NCBI RefSeq assembly: GCF_044068625.1
Contig: NZ_JBIPKH010000011.1
Span: 1 to 64,000, forward strand
Length of the DNA stretch: 64,000 nucleotides
DNA from: Desulfurivibrio sp044068625
Lineage (GTDB): Bacteria > Desulfobacterota > Desulfobulbia > Desulfobulbales > Desulfurivibrionaceae
Reading direction: 5' to 3'
Both the position numbers and the translations under genes were made by a program. Under the pieces are notes generated by a model. It ran no database searches. It was not told where the DNA came from and saw only the letters and a list, made by a program, of their open reading frames with translations. Positions 50,594 to 60,086 of this stretch are shown piece after piece (within the stretch, counting starts at the first letter, position 1; every line of letters starts with the position of its first letter).

Positions 50594-53523
50594 ACTGGCG
50601 CTTTTCCCTCTCCTATAAGATTCTGGCGGTGTTTTTAAGCCTTACCCTGATCACCCTGGTCCTGGGGATCACGGTATTGGGCAGCATGCTCCAGTTGGGC
50701 CGGCTCAATGACCAGCTTCGCCAGATTCACAGCTTCGAGATGCAGCTTAACCTTTTGGAGAGCCGGCAACTGGGGCTGACCCCGGGCAGCGCCGAAGCAA
50801 GCCGGGAGGAGTTTGTTGGCCAAATCGACCAGGTGCGGGAGATGGTCGCCCTCCTGGGCCGCGAGTTCAATCCCGCCGAGGCTGATTTTTATCGGCGACT
50901 GGGGCTGGTCGAGGAGCTTCTCGGGCACTATCGGCAGGCCGCCGAGGAGCTGATCGCCGCCTACCAGCGGGAGCAAGCCTTCCGGCAGGAGGCGCCGGCC
51001 CTGCGGCTGGCGCTCTTTCAGGAGCTTGCCGCCCGGTTGCCCGAGTGGGGCGAGGATAGCGCCCGGGGGATTAACTTCCTGGCTCTCCAGTCCCAGGCCC
51101 TTATCCAGCGCGATCCCACCGCCATTGGTGGAATGCGCCGGATCAGCCGGGAACTCGGGCAGCGGCGCCAGGATCCGGCCCTGCTGGCATCGCTTAATAC
51201 CCTGCTGGCCAAAAGTGAAAACAACTATCTGGACTACCTGGAGGGGTATGACCGCCGCCTCTACCTGCGGGAGACCCAGGAGCACCTGCTCCTCTTCGCC
51301 CGGCGGACCAGCGAAGAGCTTATCGGGGCCACCGGCGCGATTCAGCGCCAGCTCTTCTGGCTGGCCGCCGGGGTCGCGGTTCTGGCCATCCTCGTCACCC
51401 TGGGCCTGTGGTTCGTCAGTTCCCGTTATGCCAACCGTTTTCTGCTCAGTCAGCGCCAGGCGATCACGGCGATCGAGCAGGGCAGGTACGACTATCCCCT
51501 GCCGCCGGTAAGCCATGACGAACTGGGGGAGCTCTCCCTGTTCATGAAGCGGATGGCGGAACGGCTACGGCGGTCGACCCATCGGTTGCGTCGCTCGGAA
51601 AAGAAATACCGAACCCTGATCGAGACCACCGCCACCGGTTTTGTGATCCTCGATCCTAAGGGGGTGGTGCTGGACGCCAACGAGCTTTATCTGCAGCTTA
51701 CCGGTCATGGTGACAAAAAGCAGGTGATCGGCCATCATCCTCTGGAATGGACGGCCCCGGCCGACCACCAGGCCACCCGGGCGGCCTTGGATCGCTGCGT
51801 GCGCGAGGGGATGGTCCGCAACCTTATGGTTGAATATGGCTCGACAGAGGATCAAAGGCGGCCGGTGGAGATCAACGCCGCCCTGGTGGAAACCGAGGAG
51901 GGGGCGATGATCATGGCCCTCTGCCGGGACATCAGCGAGCGGCTTCGCGCCGAGGAGGCGCTGGCCGCCGAAAGGGAGCGGCTGGCCGTGACCCTGCGCA
52001 GCATCGGCGATGGCGTAATTTCCACCGACACCGAGGGCCGGGTTACCTTTATCAATCGGGTCGCCGAGGAGCTTACCGGCTGGCGGCAGCATGAGGCGGC
52101 GGGGCTGCCCCTATGTCAGGTTTTTCCCATTATCAACGAGAAAACCCGCCAGCCCTGTGAAAACCCGGTGGATAAGGTTCTGGCCAGCGGGCAAATCGTC
52201 GGGCTTGCCAACCATACGGCCCTTATCGCCCGGGACGGCCGGGAACGCAGCATCGCCGACAGCGGCGCCCCGATCCGGGACCGGAACAGCCGGGTGATCG
52301 GGGTGGTTCTGGTCTTTCGCGACGTGACCGAACAGTATCGGATGGAGGATGAACTGTTCAAGGCCAAGAAGCTTGAGGCGGTGGGGGTCCTGGCCGGGGG
52401 GATCGCCCATGATTTCAACAATCTGCTCACCGCCATTCAGGGCAACCTTGCCCTGATCGGCTTGACCCTGCCGCCGGAAGAGGACAAAATTCGGCCGTTG
52501 GTGCAGGGGGCGGAAAAGGCCAGCACCCGGGCCAGCGGTTTGACCCGGCAGCTCCTGACCTTTGCCAAAGGTGGCAGCCCTGTCCGTAAAACCGCGGATA
52601 TGGTCGTGGTGATCAAGGATTCGGCGGAATTCGTGCTGCGCGGCAGCTCCTGCGCCTGCCGGTACGATTTTGCCGCCGACCTCTGGCCGGTGGAGATCGA
52701 TAGCGGCCAGATCAGCCAGGTGGTTCAGAATATCGTCATCAACGCCGGCCAGGCCATGCCCGCAGGCGGGGTTATCGCGGTGCGCGGCCACAATGTCCCG
52801 GCGGGCGACCCCGCCCTGCCCCTGCAGCTGCGGCTGGCCGGCAACTGTTATATTCGGATCGATATCAGCGATCATGGGGCGGGGATTGCCGACGATCAGC
52901 TGGAGCGGGTTTTCGACCCCTATTTTACCACCAAAGAGAAGGGCAACGGGCTGGGGCTGGCGATTTCCCACTCCATCATCAACCGCCACTCCGGCCATAT
53001 CGGCGCCAGCAGTGTCCCGGGCCAGGGGGCGACCTTTACCTTCTTTCTCCCCGCTTCGGCCGGCCGGCCCGCCGCGGTGGCCGGGGACTGGACCCAGTCG
53101 CTGCCATTGCCCGGGGGGCATGTTCTGGTCATGGACGACGAAGAGATAATTCGCGGGATGTTGACCATGATGCTTGAGCAGCAGGGCTTTGCGGTGACCG
53201 CGGTGGCCGATGGCCAGCAGGCGGTGGAGTGCTATGGCCGGGCGTTGGCCCAGGGCGCTCCCTTTGCCGTGGCAATCCTCGACTTGACCATTCCGGGGGG
53301 GATGGGCGGCAAGGAGGCCGCCCGCCGGCTGCTGGAGATCGATCCCGCGGCCAGGCTGATTGTTTCCAGTGGCTATTCCAATGATTCGATCATGGCGGAT
53401 TTTACCGGCTACGGTTTTCGCGCGGCGGTGGTCAAGCCATACAGCCTCCAGGAGCTGCTGGAGGCCCTGGGGCGGGTGCTGGTCACCGGGGGTAAAGAGG
53501 GAAAAGGGCCGGGAGGCGCTTGA
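50590..53523 (+). CDS. Hybrid sensor histidine kinase with PAS and receiver domains
   Basis: 977 aa. TM1 near residues 8-32, a periplasmic helical domain to about 250, TM2 about 250-275, a HAMP linker, then PAS domains at about 340-455 and 465-590. HisKA has its phospho-His near 607 in AGGIAHDFNNLLTAIQGN. The ATPase domain shows NIVINAGQAMPAGG and KGNGLGLAISHSII. A C-terminal receiver (about 840-970) has phospho-Asp near 898 in VAILDLTIPG. The phosphorelay must end in another protein; the HD-GYP gene 128 nt downstream and the lipoprotein overlapping upstream are the natural partners. Confidence 0.93.
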   Translation: MNWRFSLSYKILAVFLSLTLITLVLGITVLGSMLQLGRLNDQLRQIHSFEMQLNLLESRQLGLTPGSAEASREEFVGQIDQVREMVALLGREFNPAEADFYRRLGLVEELLGHYRQAAEELIAAYQREQAFRQEAPALRLALFQELAARLPEWGEDSARGINFLALQSQALIQRDPTAIGGMRRISRELGQRRQDPALLASLNTLLAKSENNYLDYLEGYDRRLYLRETQEHLLLFARRTSEELIGATGAIQRQLFWLAAGVAVLAILVTLGLWFVSSRYANRFLLSQRQAITAIEQGRYDYPLPPVSHDELGELSLFMKRMAERLRRSTHRLRRSEKKYRTLIETTATGFVILDPKGVVLDANELYLQLTGHGDKKQVIGHHPLEWTAPADHQATRAALDRCVREGMVRNLMVEYGSTEDQRRPVEINAALVETEEGAMIMALCRDISERLRAEEALAAERERLAVTLRSIGDGVISTDTEGRVTFINRVAEELTGWRQHEAAGLPLCQVFPIINEKTRQPCENPVDKVLASGQIVGLANHTALIARDGRERSIADSGAPIRDRNSRVIGVVLVFRDVTEQYRMEDELFKAKKLEAVGVLAGGIAHDFNNLLTAIQGNLALIGLTLPPEEDKIRPLVQGAEKASTRASGLTRQLLTFAKGGSPVRKTADMVVVIKDSAEFVLRGSSCACRYDFAADLWPVEIDSGQISQVVQNIVINAGQAMPAGGVIAVRGHNVPAGDPALPLQLRLAGNCYIRIDISDHGAGIADDQLERVFDPYFTTKEKGNGLGLAISHSIINRHSGHIGASSVPGQGATFTFFLPASAGRPAAVAGDWTQSLPLPGGHVLVMDDEEIIRGMLTMMLEQQGFAVTAVADGQQAVECYGRALAQGAPFAVAILDLTIPGGMGGKEAARRLLEIDPAARLIVSSGYSNDSIMADFTGYGFRAAVVKPYSLQELLEALGRVLVTGGKEGKGPGGA

Positions 53524-53651
53524 CGGTCATGTCGCCGGGCCGCTATGATCAGCAGTAACGGCGGAGGGAATCCGCCGGGACGGGAACACCTTCCGGCCGG
53601 CCCGGCTCCTTGCCCGGGCGTGGCTGTCATCTTCGACGGTTCGAGCTTTCC

Positions 53652-55838
53652 ATGTCTTTGAATCAGCGGTGGAACCGGGTTAGGGCGGCAACCGGCAAGA
53701 TCGACCTCACCTTTCTGCTCCTGCGGGTTTTCAGCCTGGCCGGCGGGGTCGCCTGGCTCCTGCTGGTCTCGCTGCCGCCCTGGGAGGAGAGCCTGCTGAT
53801 CAGGGCCCTGGCCGCCTTTTTCCTTTACAGCCTTATCTGTTACCTGGTTATCTTTTTCCGGCCGGCGCTGCTGAAAAAGGTTTATCTGACCTCGCTCTTT
53901 CTCGACCTGGCCTTCCTCACCATTTTGGTTCACGCCGCCACCAGCTTTACCAGCAGCTTTTTCCTCGGTTACTATCTGCTGATCTGTCTGCACACCATCT
54001 ATTTTGGCCTCCGGTTCGGACTGGCGGTCGCCGTCTTTTCCGCCCTCTTCTATCTGCTCAGCATTTGGCAGATTTTGCCCCAGATCGACTGGACCGACCT
54101 GGCCATGCGGATCGGCTTTCTTTTTTTTCTGGCCGTTCCGGTGGGACTGCTCAGTGAAAAGGTCAAGCATGACAAGGAGAAGGTTGAGCATTTAAATAAA
54201 ACCTTGGAGAGCCGGGTGGCCCAACGGACCGCGGAGATCGCCGCCCTCCTGGACCGGGAGCGCTACCTGCGGGAGATCCTCAACACGGTGGCTCACATCA
54301 ACAAGCTGCTGATTACCTCCCCCAATCTTACCAGTCTGCTGGAAAGCTCCTGTGCTCGGTTCATGCAGCACGGCAATTATCGTTTCTGCTGGATCGGCCT
54401 CTTAAAAAACGGGGTGATCAGCGAGGTTTACACGGCCGATCCCGCCCGTAATCCCCTGGTGGAACCACCCTTTACGGTGGCCGCCGGCCCCGGCCCCTTC
54501 GCCGAGGTCGCCGCCGCCGTTTGTCTGCGGGAAAACCGGACCATCACCCGGCTGGTCGGGGAGGAGCCCCTGGACGCTTCCCTCTGGCGGGATCCGGAGC
54601 GGGTCAGGGGAGCCAAGGGGGTGATCAGCCTGCCCCTGCGGGCTCGCCAGGACGAGGAACCTTCGGGTTGCCTCGCCATCTATACCTGGCGCCGGGAGGG
54701 CTTCGAGGCGGAAGAGCGGGAGATGCTTGACGAGCTGGCCGGCGATATCGGCTTTGCCATCGATTCCTTCCGCCAGCGGGAGCTGACCACCAAACTCACC
54801 GCCGAACGCACCGCCAATTACGAGGAGACCATCTTCTCCTTTGTCGATATGATCGAGCAGCGCGATACCTATACCGCCGGTCACACCGAACGGGTGGCCC
54901 ACTACTGCGGCTTGATCGCCCGGGAGATGAAGCTGCCCCAGGCGGAGAAAAAGCGGCTCTACATGGCCGCCGTCCTGCACGATATCGGCAAGATCGCCAC
55001 TCCCGACTCGGTGCTGCTCAAGCCCGGCCGGCTCACCGAGCTGGATTATGAGCTGATCAAACTGCATCCCCGGGCCGGTTATGAGATGCTCTCCAATATC
55101 GAGATGTACAAGGATCTGGCGGTGATCATCCTGCACCACCACGAACGGCCCGATGGCAGCGGCTACCCCGATGGCCTGGTGGACGAGGAGATCCCCCTGC
55201 TTTCGCGGATCATGGCGGTGGCCGATGCCTTCGACGCCATGACCACCAATCGAATCTACAAGGCCCGCAAGCAGCTTCCCCAGGCCCTGGCCGAACTGGA
55301 GCAGTTGGCCGGGAGCCAGTTCAACGCCGAGGTGGTGGCGGTGGCCCTCAAGGTCCTGGCCGGGATCGAGATTCCCCTCCATGTTAATCAGCTGCCCTTT
55401 ACCGAGTTGGAGAAAAAGCGCTTCTCCTACTTTTTCAACGACCGGCTGACCGGGCTCTACAATGAGGACTATCTCAAGATCGTCCTCAACAACCTGGAGA
55501 GCAACCGTTACTCCTGCCTCTATCTGCTCCACCTGCGCAATCTGCCGGAGTATAACAAGCGTTTGGGCTGGGACAAGGGCAACAAGCTATTTACCCGCTT
55601 TGCCGCCGAACTCCAGGCCGCCTTTCCCCGCTCCCTGGTTTTCCGGGCCTACGGCAACGATTTCGCCATCATCTCCCAGGATCACCTGGATCTGGACAGC
55701 CGGTTGCTCAAGGCCTTTGCCGACATCTCCAGCACTGAAATTGAAATCGACGCCCACCATATCGACCTCACCGCCGAACAGCTCTACACCATCGAAAAAC
55801 TGGAGAAGATGGAGGTAACCCCGGCCGAGACCCTGTGA
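53652..55838 (+). CDS. Membrane HD-GYP phosphodiesterase with GAF and degenerate GGDEF domains
   Basis: 728 aa from ATG 53652 (no clear ribosome site). Five to six membrane helices in residues 15-165, a coiled segment, a GAF-like domain (about 205-375), then HD-GYP: HTERVAHYCGLIARE, MAAVLHDIGKIATPDSVLL and DGSGYPDGL, the metal-binding and GYP motifs for hydrolysing cyclic di-GMP. The C-terminal 130 residues look like GGDEF (FFNDRLTGLYNEDYLK), but the active site is RAYGNDFAII instead of GGDEF, so no synthesis is expected. It probably lowers cyclic di-GMP on a signal from the kinase upstream. Confidence 0.9.
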   Translation: MSLNQRWNRVRAATGKIDLTFLLLRVFSLAGGVAWLLLVSLPPWEESLLIRALAAFFLYSLICYLVIFFRPALLKKVYLTSLFLDLAFLTILVHAATSFTSSFFLGYYLLICLHTIYFGLRFGLAVAVFSALFYLLSIWQILPQIDWTDLAMRIGFLFFLAVPVGLLSEKVKHDKEKVEHLNKTLESRVAQRTAEIAALLDRERYLREILNTVAHINKLLITSPNLTSLLESSCARFMQHGNYRFCWIGLLKNGVISEVYTADPARNPLVEPPFTVAAGPGPFAEVAAAVCLRENRTITRLVGEEPLDASLWRDPERVRGAKGVISLPLRARQDEEPSGCLAIYTWRREGFEAEEREMLDELAGDIGFAIDSFRQRELTTKLTAERTANYEETIFSFVDMIEQRDTYTAGHTERVAHYCGLIAREMKLPQAEKKRLYMAAVLHDIGKIATPDSVLLKPGRLTELDYELIKLHPRAGYEMLSNIEMYKDLAVIILHHHERPDGSGYPDGLVDEEIPLLSRIMAVADAFDAMTTNRIYKARKQLPQALAELEQLAGSQFNAEVVAVALKVLAGIEIPLHVNQLPFTELEKKRFSYFFNDRLTGLYNEDYLKIVLNNLESNRYSCLYLLHLRNLPEYNKRLGWDKGNKLFTRFAAELQAAFPRSLVFRAYGNDFAIISQDHLDLDSRLLKAFADISSTEIEIDAHHIDLTAEQLYTIEKLEKMEVTPAETL

Positions 55839-56021
55839 GCTCACCTTGGAACAGTTAGGTGTCGCTGCTCTTTCCAGTAAAGCTTCTCTTTTTCAGCTTG
55901 TCTTTTGCCGGCTTAGCCGCTAGGCTGTATCTTACAAATTTGGTGCTCTTTTTTGTTGATTGCGTAGTGGTTTCGCGGTGCGAACGCCACATTAAAACAC
56001 CTTTATCCAGGGAGTAAAAAG

Positions 56022-57332
56022 ATGAAAAAAAGCTACAAAGTGTTAGTCGCGGTTGCCGGCCTGAGCCTGTTGGGGGGGTACTCCGCCTCTTCATTGTCGG
56101 CCGCCGGGGGAGAGCTCGACAACCAACTGGTGGTGGAGACCCAGCAGTTCCCGCCGGGATCCTTTCAGTCGCCGGACTCCTGCATGGGTTGTCACCTGGA
56201 GATCCATCAGGAGTGGTCCCGCTCCATGCATGCCTATGCCTGGCAAAACCGTTGGTATCAGGATGATTACCGCTTGGCCCATGCCGAAACCGCGGGGGCC
56301 ACCGATGTCCTGTGCGGCGCCTGCCATGCCCCCATTGCCGCCCGTACCGGCCAGCTGCCGCCCCATGATGGCAGCCGCTTTGATGATACCGGCCTGCAGG
56401 GGATCTCCTGCGATTTTTGCCACACCGTGTCCGGGATCGACCGCGTCTTCAACATGGGGAATATCTCCGATCCCGGCCCGGTCAAGCGGGGCAATCGCGG
56501 CGATGGCTCCTCCCCCTTCCATGAGGTTGAGTTTTCGCCGCTCTTTACCTCCACCGAGTTTTGCGGCGCCTGTCATAATGTCCGGCACCCCATTGGTGAT
56601 GTGCCCATCATCGACACCTATGATGACTGGAAGGCGGGCCCCTATGCGGAGGCCGGGATCACTTGCCAGAACTGCCACATGACCCCGACCCCGGGCATCG
56701 GCAACAATCCCGGCAAGTCGAGCTTCATGGGCAAGGAGCGCGACAATGTCGCCTTCCACGGCTTTGTGGGCGGCAGCTCCTTCACCCAACGCAAACTGGG
56801 CCATGAGGAGCAGGCGCGGCTGGCGGAAGAGCAGTTGCGGGCGGCTGCCCAACTGCAGTTGGAGAGCAAGGTCGCCGACGGCAAGCTGGAGTTGACGGTC
56901 CATGTGGACAATGTGGGGGCCGGCCACAAGATTCCCACCGGTGTAACCTACATCCGCAAAATGTGGCTGGAGGTGAAGGTGGTGGATGCCGGTGGCAAAA
57001 CCGTCTTTCACTCCGGCTACGTGGACGAGGCCAACCATGTCGATCCCGACGCGGTGTTTTACCGCCTGCTCTTCACGGACAGCGAGGGCAACCTGACCGG
57101 CAAGAGCTGGCGGGCCACCGGGATCGGCTATGACCGCCGCATCACCGCCAAGGGTCGCGACAGTGAGACCTATGCCATCGCCCTGCCCGGCAAGGGAAAC
57201 TATGAAGCCCAGGTGCGCTTGATGTATCGTTCCTTTTCCCAGGAAACCCTGGACTTTCATGACGGTGAGAACGCGCCCAAAATTGAAAGTGTCGAGATGG
57301 CCCGGGCCAATATCGCCATTGCCCGAAAGTAG
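56022..57332 (+). CDS. Periplasmic pentaheme c-type cytochrome
   Basis: 436 aa. Signal peptide MKKSYKVLVAVAGLSLLGGY to SLSAAGG, then five CxxCH motifs: CMGCH, CGACH, CDFCH, CGACH and CQNCH, all in residues about 45-225. A C-terminal haem-free beta-rich domain follows (ELTVHVDNVGAGHKIPTGVTY). The pattern resembles cytochrome c554-type and other multiheme c proteins used in periplasmic electron transfer. Redox partner unknown. CAGGGAG lies ahead of ATG 56022. It is followed after 99 nt by the DHH-CBS-nucleotidyltransferase gene, with no evident link. Confidence 0.85.
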   Translation: MKKSYKVLVAVAGLSLLGGYSASSLSAAGGELDNQLVVETQQFPPGSFQSPDSCMGCHLEIHQEWSRSMHAYAWQNRWYQDDYRLAHAETAGATDVLCGACHAPIAARTGQLPPHDGSRFDDTGLQGISCDFCHTVSGIDRVFNMGNISDPGPVKRGNRGDGSSPFHEVEFSPLFTSTEFCGACHNVRHPIGDVPIIDTYDDWKAGPYAEAGITCQNCHMTPTPGIGNNPGKSSFMGKERDNVAFHGFVGGSSFTQRKLGHEEQARLAEEQLRAAAQLQLESKVADGKLELTVHVDNVGAGHKIPTGVTYIRKMWLEVKVVDAGGKTVFHSGYVDEANHVDPDAVFYRLLFTDSEGNLTGKSWRATGIGYDRRITAKGRDSETYAIALPGKGNYEAQVRLMYRSFSQETLDFHDGENAPKIESVEMARANIAIARK

Positions 57333-57431
57333 GGATGGTCAACGGCACCCCCCCGGCAAGGCCGATTCCCGTCCTCCCCCTTTGTCCGCCGTCCGATTGC
57401 AAAAGAGCGGGAGCGAAGGTAGAGTGGCGGG

Positions 57432-60086
57432 ATGGAACTGATCACCACCCATATCAACGCCGATTTCGATGCCCTGGCCTCGATGGTGGCGGCCAAGATG
57501 CTTTACCCCGGGGCGGTGCTGGCCTTTGCCGGGGCCCAGGAGAAGAACCTGCGCGATTTTTTCAGCCAGGCGGTGGAGTATGTTTATGACTTTCAGCGGC
57601 TGAAAAATATTCCCTTTGACCAGATCACCAAACTGATTCTGGTCGATACCCGCCAGGCCTCCCGCCTGGGCCCCCTGGCGGAGTGTTTAAAAAATCCCGG
57701 CCTGGAGCTTCACATCTACGATCATCACCCGGCGGTGGCGGGCGATCTCCGGGGTAGTGTGGAGCATATCCGGCCGGTGGGGGCCACCGTCACCATCCTG
57801 GTGGATCTGATTCGCCGGCAGGGCCTGGAACTCCGGCCCGAGGAGGCCACCCTGCTGGCCATGGGGATCTACGAGGATACCGGCTCCTTTCACTTCGACA
57901 CCACCACCCCGGAAGATCTCCAGGCCGCCGCCTGGCTGCTGGAGCAGGGGGGCAATCTCCACACCATCACCCAGTTCGTGGCCCAGGAGTTGAGCAGTGT
58001 CGAGGTAACCCTGCTCAACGATCTGATCCGCTCCGCCATCACCTACTCCATTCAGGGGGTGGAGATCACAGTGGCTAAACTGGCCATCGACGGCTACTTC
58101 GACGGCTTTGCCGTGGTGGTGCGCCGGTTGATGGTGATGGAAAACCTCAACGTCCTCTTTGCCCTGGCCCGGATGGGTGATCGCACCTATCTCATCGCCC
58201 GGAGCCGGATCCCCGAGGTCAATGCCGGCGAGGTCGCCCGGGAGTTCGGCGGCGGCGGCCACGCCTCGGCGGCCTCGGCCACGATCAAGGATCTGACCAT
58301 GATCGAGATCGAGGAGAAGCTGGTCCAGGTACTCCATCAGCAGATCCGGCCCGAACGCCGGGCCATCGACCTGATGAGCGCCCCGGCGATCAGCGCCCGG
58401 CCCGGGATCACCATCCGGGCCGCCGATGAGTTGCTCAACCGTTACAATATCACGGTATTGCCGGTGGTGGATGAGGAGCGACGGGTGATCGGCCTGGTCT
58501 CCCGCCGGGTGGCGGGCAAGGCGATCCAGTTGGGTCTTTCCGAGCAGAAGGTCAGCGAGTATATGAGTACTGAGTTTGCCACCCTGCCCCCGGCCGCCAC
58601 CCTGGGCGATATTCAGAAGTTGATCATCGAGCATCGCCAGCGGATTATTCCGGTGGTGGACCCCCGAAGCGGCGAACTGGTGGGGGTGATTACCCGGACC
58701 GATCTGCTCAACCTGCTGGTCAACGACCCTTCCCGTCTGCCCCGCAACCTTTACGCGGAACAGCTGCCCTCCCTGGAGCGGAACCGCAATCTGCAAAATC
58801 TGATGGTGGAGCGGTTGGGGCGCAATGTGGTGATCCTGCTGCGGACCATCGGCGAGGTTGCCGCCGCCAAAAAATATCACGCCTTCGCGGTGGGCGGCTT
58901 TGTCCGCGATCTTCTGCTCCATGAGCGCAACTTTGATCTGGATGTGGTTATTGAGGGCGACGGGGTGGCCTTTGCCCGGGAACTGGCCGCCCGGCTGGGG
59001 GGGGAGGTCCGGGTCCACAAGAAGTTCGCCACCGCCGTGGTCAAGCTGCCCGGGGGGCGCAAGGTGGATGTGGCCACCGCCCGGCTGGAATATTACGACT
59101 ATCCGGCGGCCCTGCCCACCGTGGAACTCTCCTCGCTGAAGCTCGACCTTTACCGGCGTGACTTCACGATCAACGCCATGGCCATCCACCTCAATCCCGA
59201 GAGCTTCGGCACCCTGGTGGATTTTTTCAACAGCCAGAACGATCTCAAGGAAAAAAAGATCCGGGTGCTGCACAACCTGAGCTTTGTCGAGGACCCGACC
59301 CGGATCTTTCGGGCGGTGCGTTTCGAGCAGCGGATGGGTTTCACCATCGGCCGCCATACCGAGCGGTTGATCAAGAACGCGGTGGGGATGAACCTTTTCG
59401 ACCGGTTTTTCGGTTACCGCTTCTTTGGCGAGCTGCGTTTGATCTTAAGCGAAGATAACCCCCTGCCCGCCATCCGCCGCCTGGATCAGTTCGGTCTTCT
59501 GCCCTTTCTCCACCCCCGCCTGCGCCTGGAGCCCCGGCTGGAAAATATCCTCAATGAGGCCCAGCTGGCTCTGGCCTGGCACAAGCTGTTGTATCTGGAG
59601 CAGCCCTGCCGGGCCTGGCTGGTTTACTTTCTGGCCCTGACCGCCCTGCTGAAGCGCCAGGAGCTGGATGCCCTCTGCCGCCGCTTCGAGGTGCCCGAAC
59701 GAATCCGCCGGACCCTGCTGGAGCAGAAGTGGGCGGCCCAGGAGGCTGCCACCGTGCTGCGGCGGGGAGCGCCCAGCAGCAACAGCGCCATCCACCATCT
59801 TTTGGTCGGCCTGGCCCCGGAGGGGCTGCTTTATCTGATGGCGATTATTCGTAAAAAGGCGGCCAAAAAGGCGATCTCCCTGTATGTTACCGAGCTGAGC
59901 ACCATCCGGAGCGAAATCAACGGTGAAGACCTCAAGCGATTGGGTCACACCCCCGGCCCCATTTTCCGGGAGATTCTCGACCGGCTGCTGGAGGCCCGGC
60001 TCGATGGCCTGGTCCAGAGCCGGGATGAGGAGCTGGCCTTTGTCCGCCGGCAATATCCAACTCGCAAGGAGCGACCCACGGCGTGA
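57432..60086 (+). CDS. DHH phosphoesterase-CBS-tRNA nucleotidyltransferase fusion
   Basis: 884 aa in three parts. Residues 1-300 form a DHH/DHHA1 phosphoesterase: THINADFDALASM, DHHPAV and FGGGGHASAASATI. Residues about 310-435 are two CBS domains (DLMSAPAISARPGITI and EYMSTEFATLPPAATL), likely adenosine-nucleotide sensors. Residues about 480-750 are a class II nucleotidyltransferase: AVGGFVRDLLLHERNFDLDV with the catalytic DLD, and RRDFTINAMAIHL. Aquifex has a similar fusion that adds A to CCA tails, so this one is likely the A-adding or CCA tRNA enzyme with oligonucleotide cleavage attached. It overlaps the YitT gene by 4 nt. Confidence 0.9.
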   Translation: MELITTHINADFDALASMVAAKMLYPGAVLAFAGAQEKNLRDFFSQAVEYVYDFQRLKNIPFDQITKLILVDTRQASRLGPLAECLKNPGLELHIYDHHPAVAGDLRGSVEHIRPVGATVTILVDLIRRQGLELRPEEATLLAMGIYEDTGSFHFDTTTPEDLQAAAWLLEQGGNLHTITQFVAQELSSVEVTLLNDLIRSAITYSIQGVEITVAKLAIDGYFDGFAVVVRRLMVMENLNVLFALARMGDRTYLIARSRIPEVNAGEVAREFGGGGHASAASATIKDLTMIEIEEKLVQVLHQQIRPERRAIDLMSAPAISARPGITIRAADELLNRYNITVLPVVDEERRVIGLVSRRVAGKAIQLGLSEQKVSEYMSTEFATLPPAATLGDIQKLIIEHRQRIIPVVDPRSGELVGVITRTDLLNLLVNDPSRLPRNLYAEQLPSLERNRNLQNLMVERLGRNVVILLRTIGEVAAAKKYHAFAVGGFVRDLLLHERNFDLDVVIEGDGVAFARELAARLGGEVRVHKKFATAVVKLPGGRKVDVATARLEYYDYPAALPTVELSSLKLDLYRRDFTINAMAIHLNPESFGTLVDFFNSQNDLKEKKIRVLHNLSFVEDPTRIFRAVRFEQRMGFTIGRHTERLIKNAVGMNLFDRFFGYRFFGELRLILSEDNPLPAIRRLDQFGLLPFLHPRLRLEPRLENILNEAQLALAWHKLLYLEQPCRAWLVYFLALTALLKRQELDALCRRFEVPERIRRTLLEQKWAAQEAATVLRRGAPSSNSAIHHLLVGLAPEGLLYLMAIIRKKAAKKAISLYVTELSTIRSEINGEDLKRLGHTPGPIFREILDRLLEARLDGLVQSRDEELAFVRRQYPTRKERPTA

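Noticed and set aside
55855..56094. 79-aa minus-strand frame between the HD-GYP and pentaheme genes
   Set aside because: No ribosome site or family resemblance, and it overlaps the cytochrome start. The 183-bp gap seems to hold only untranslated DNA.
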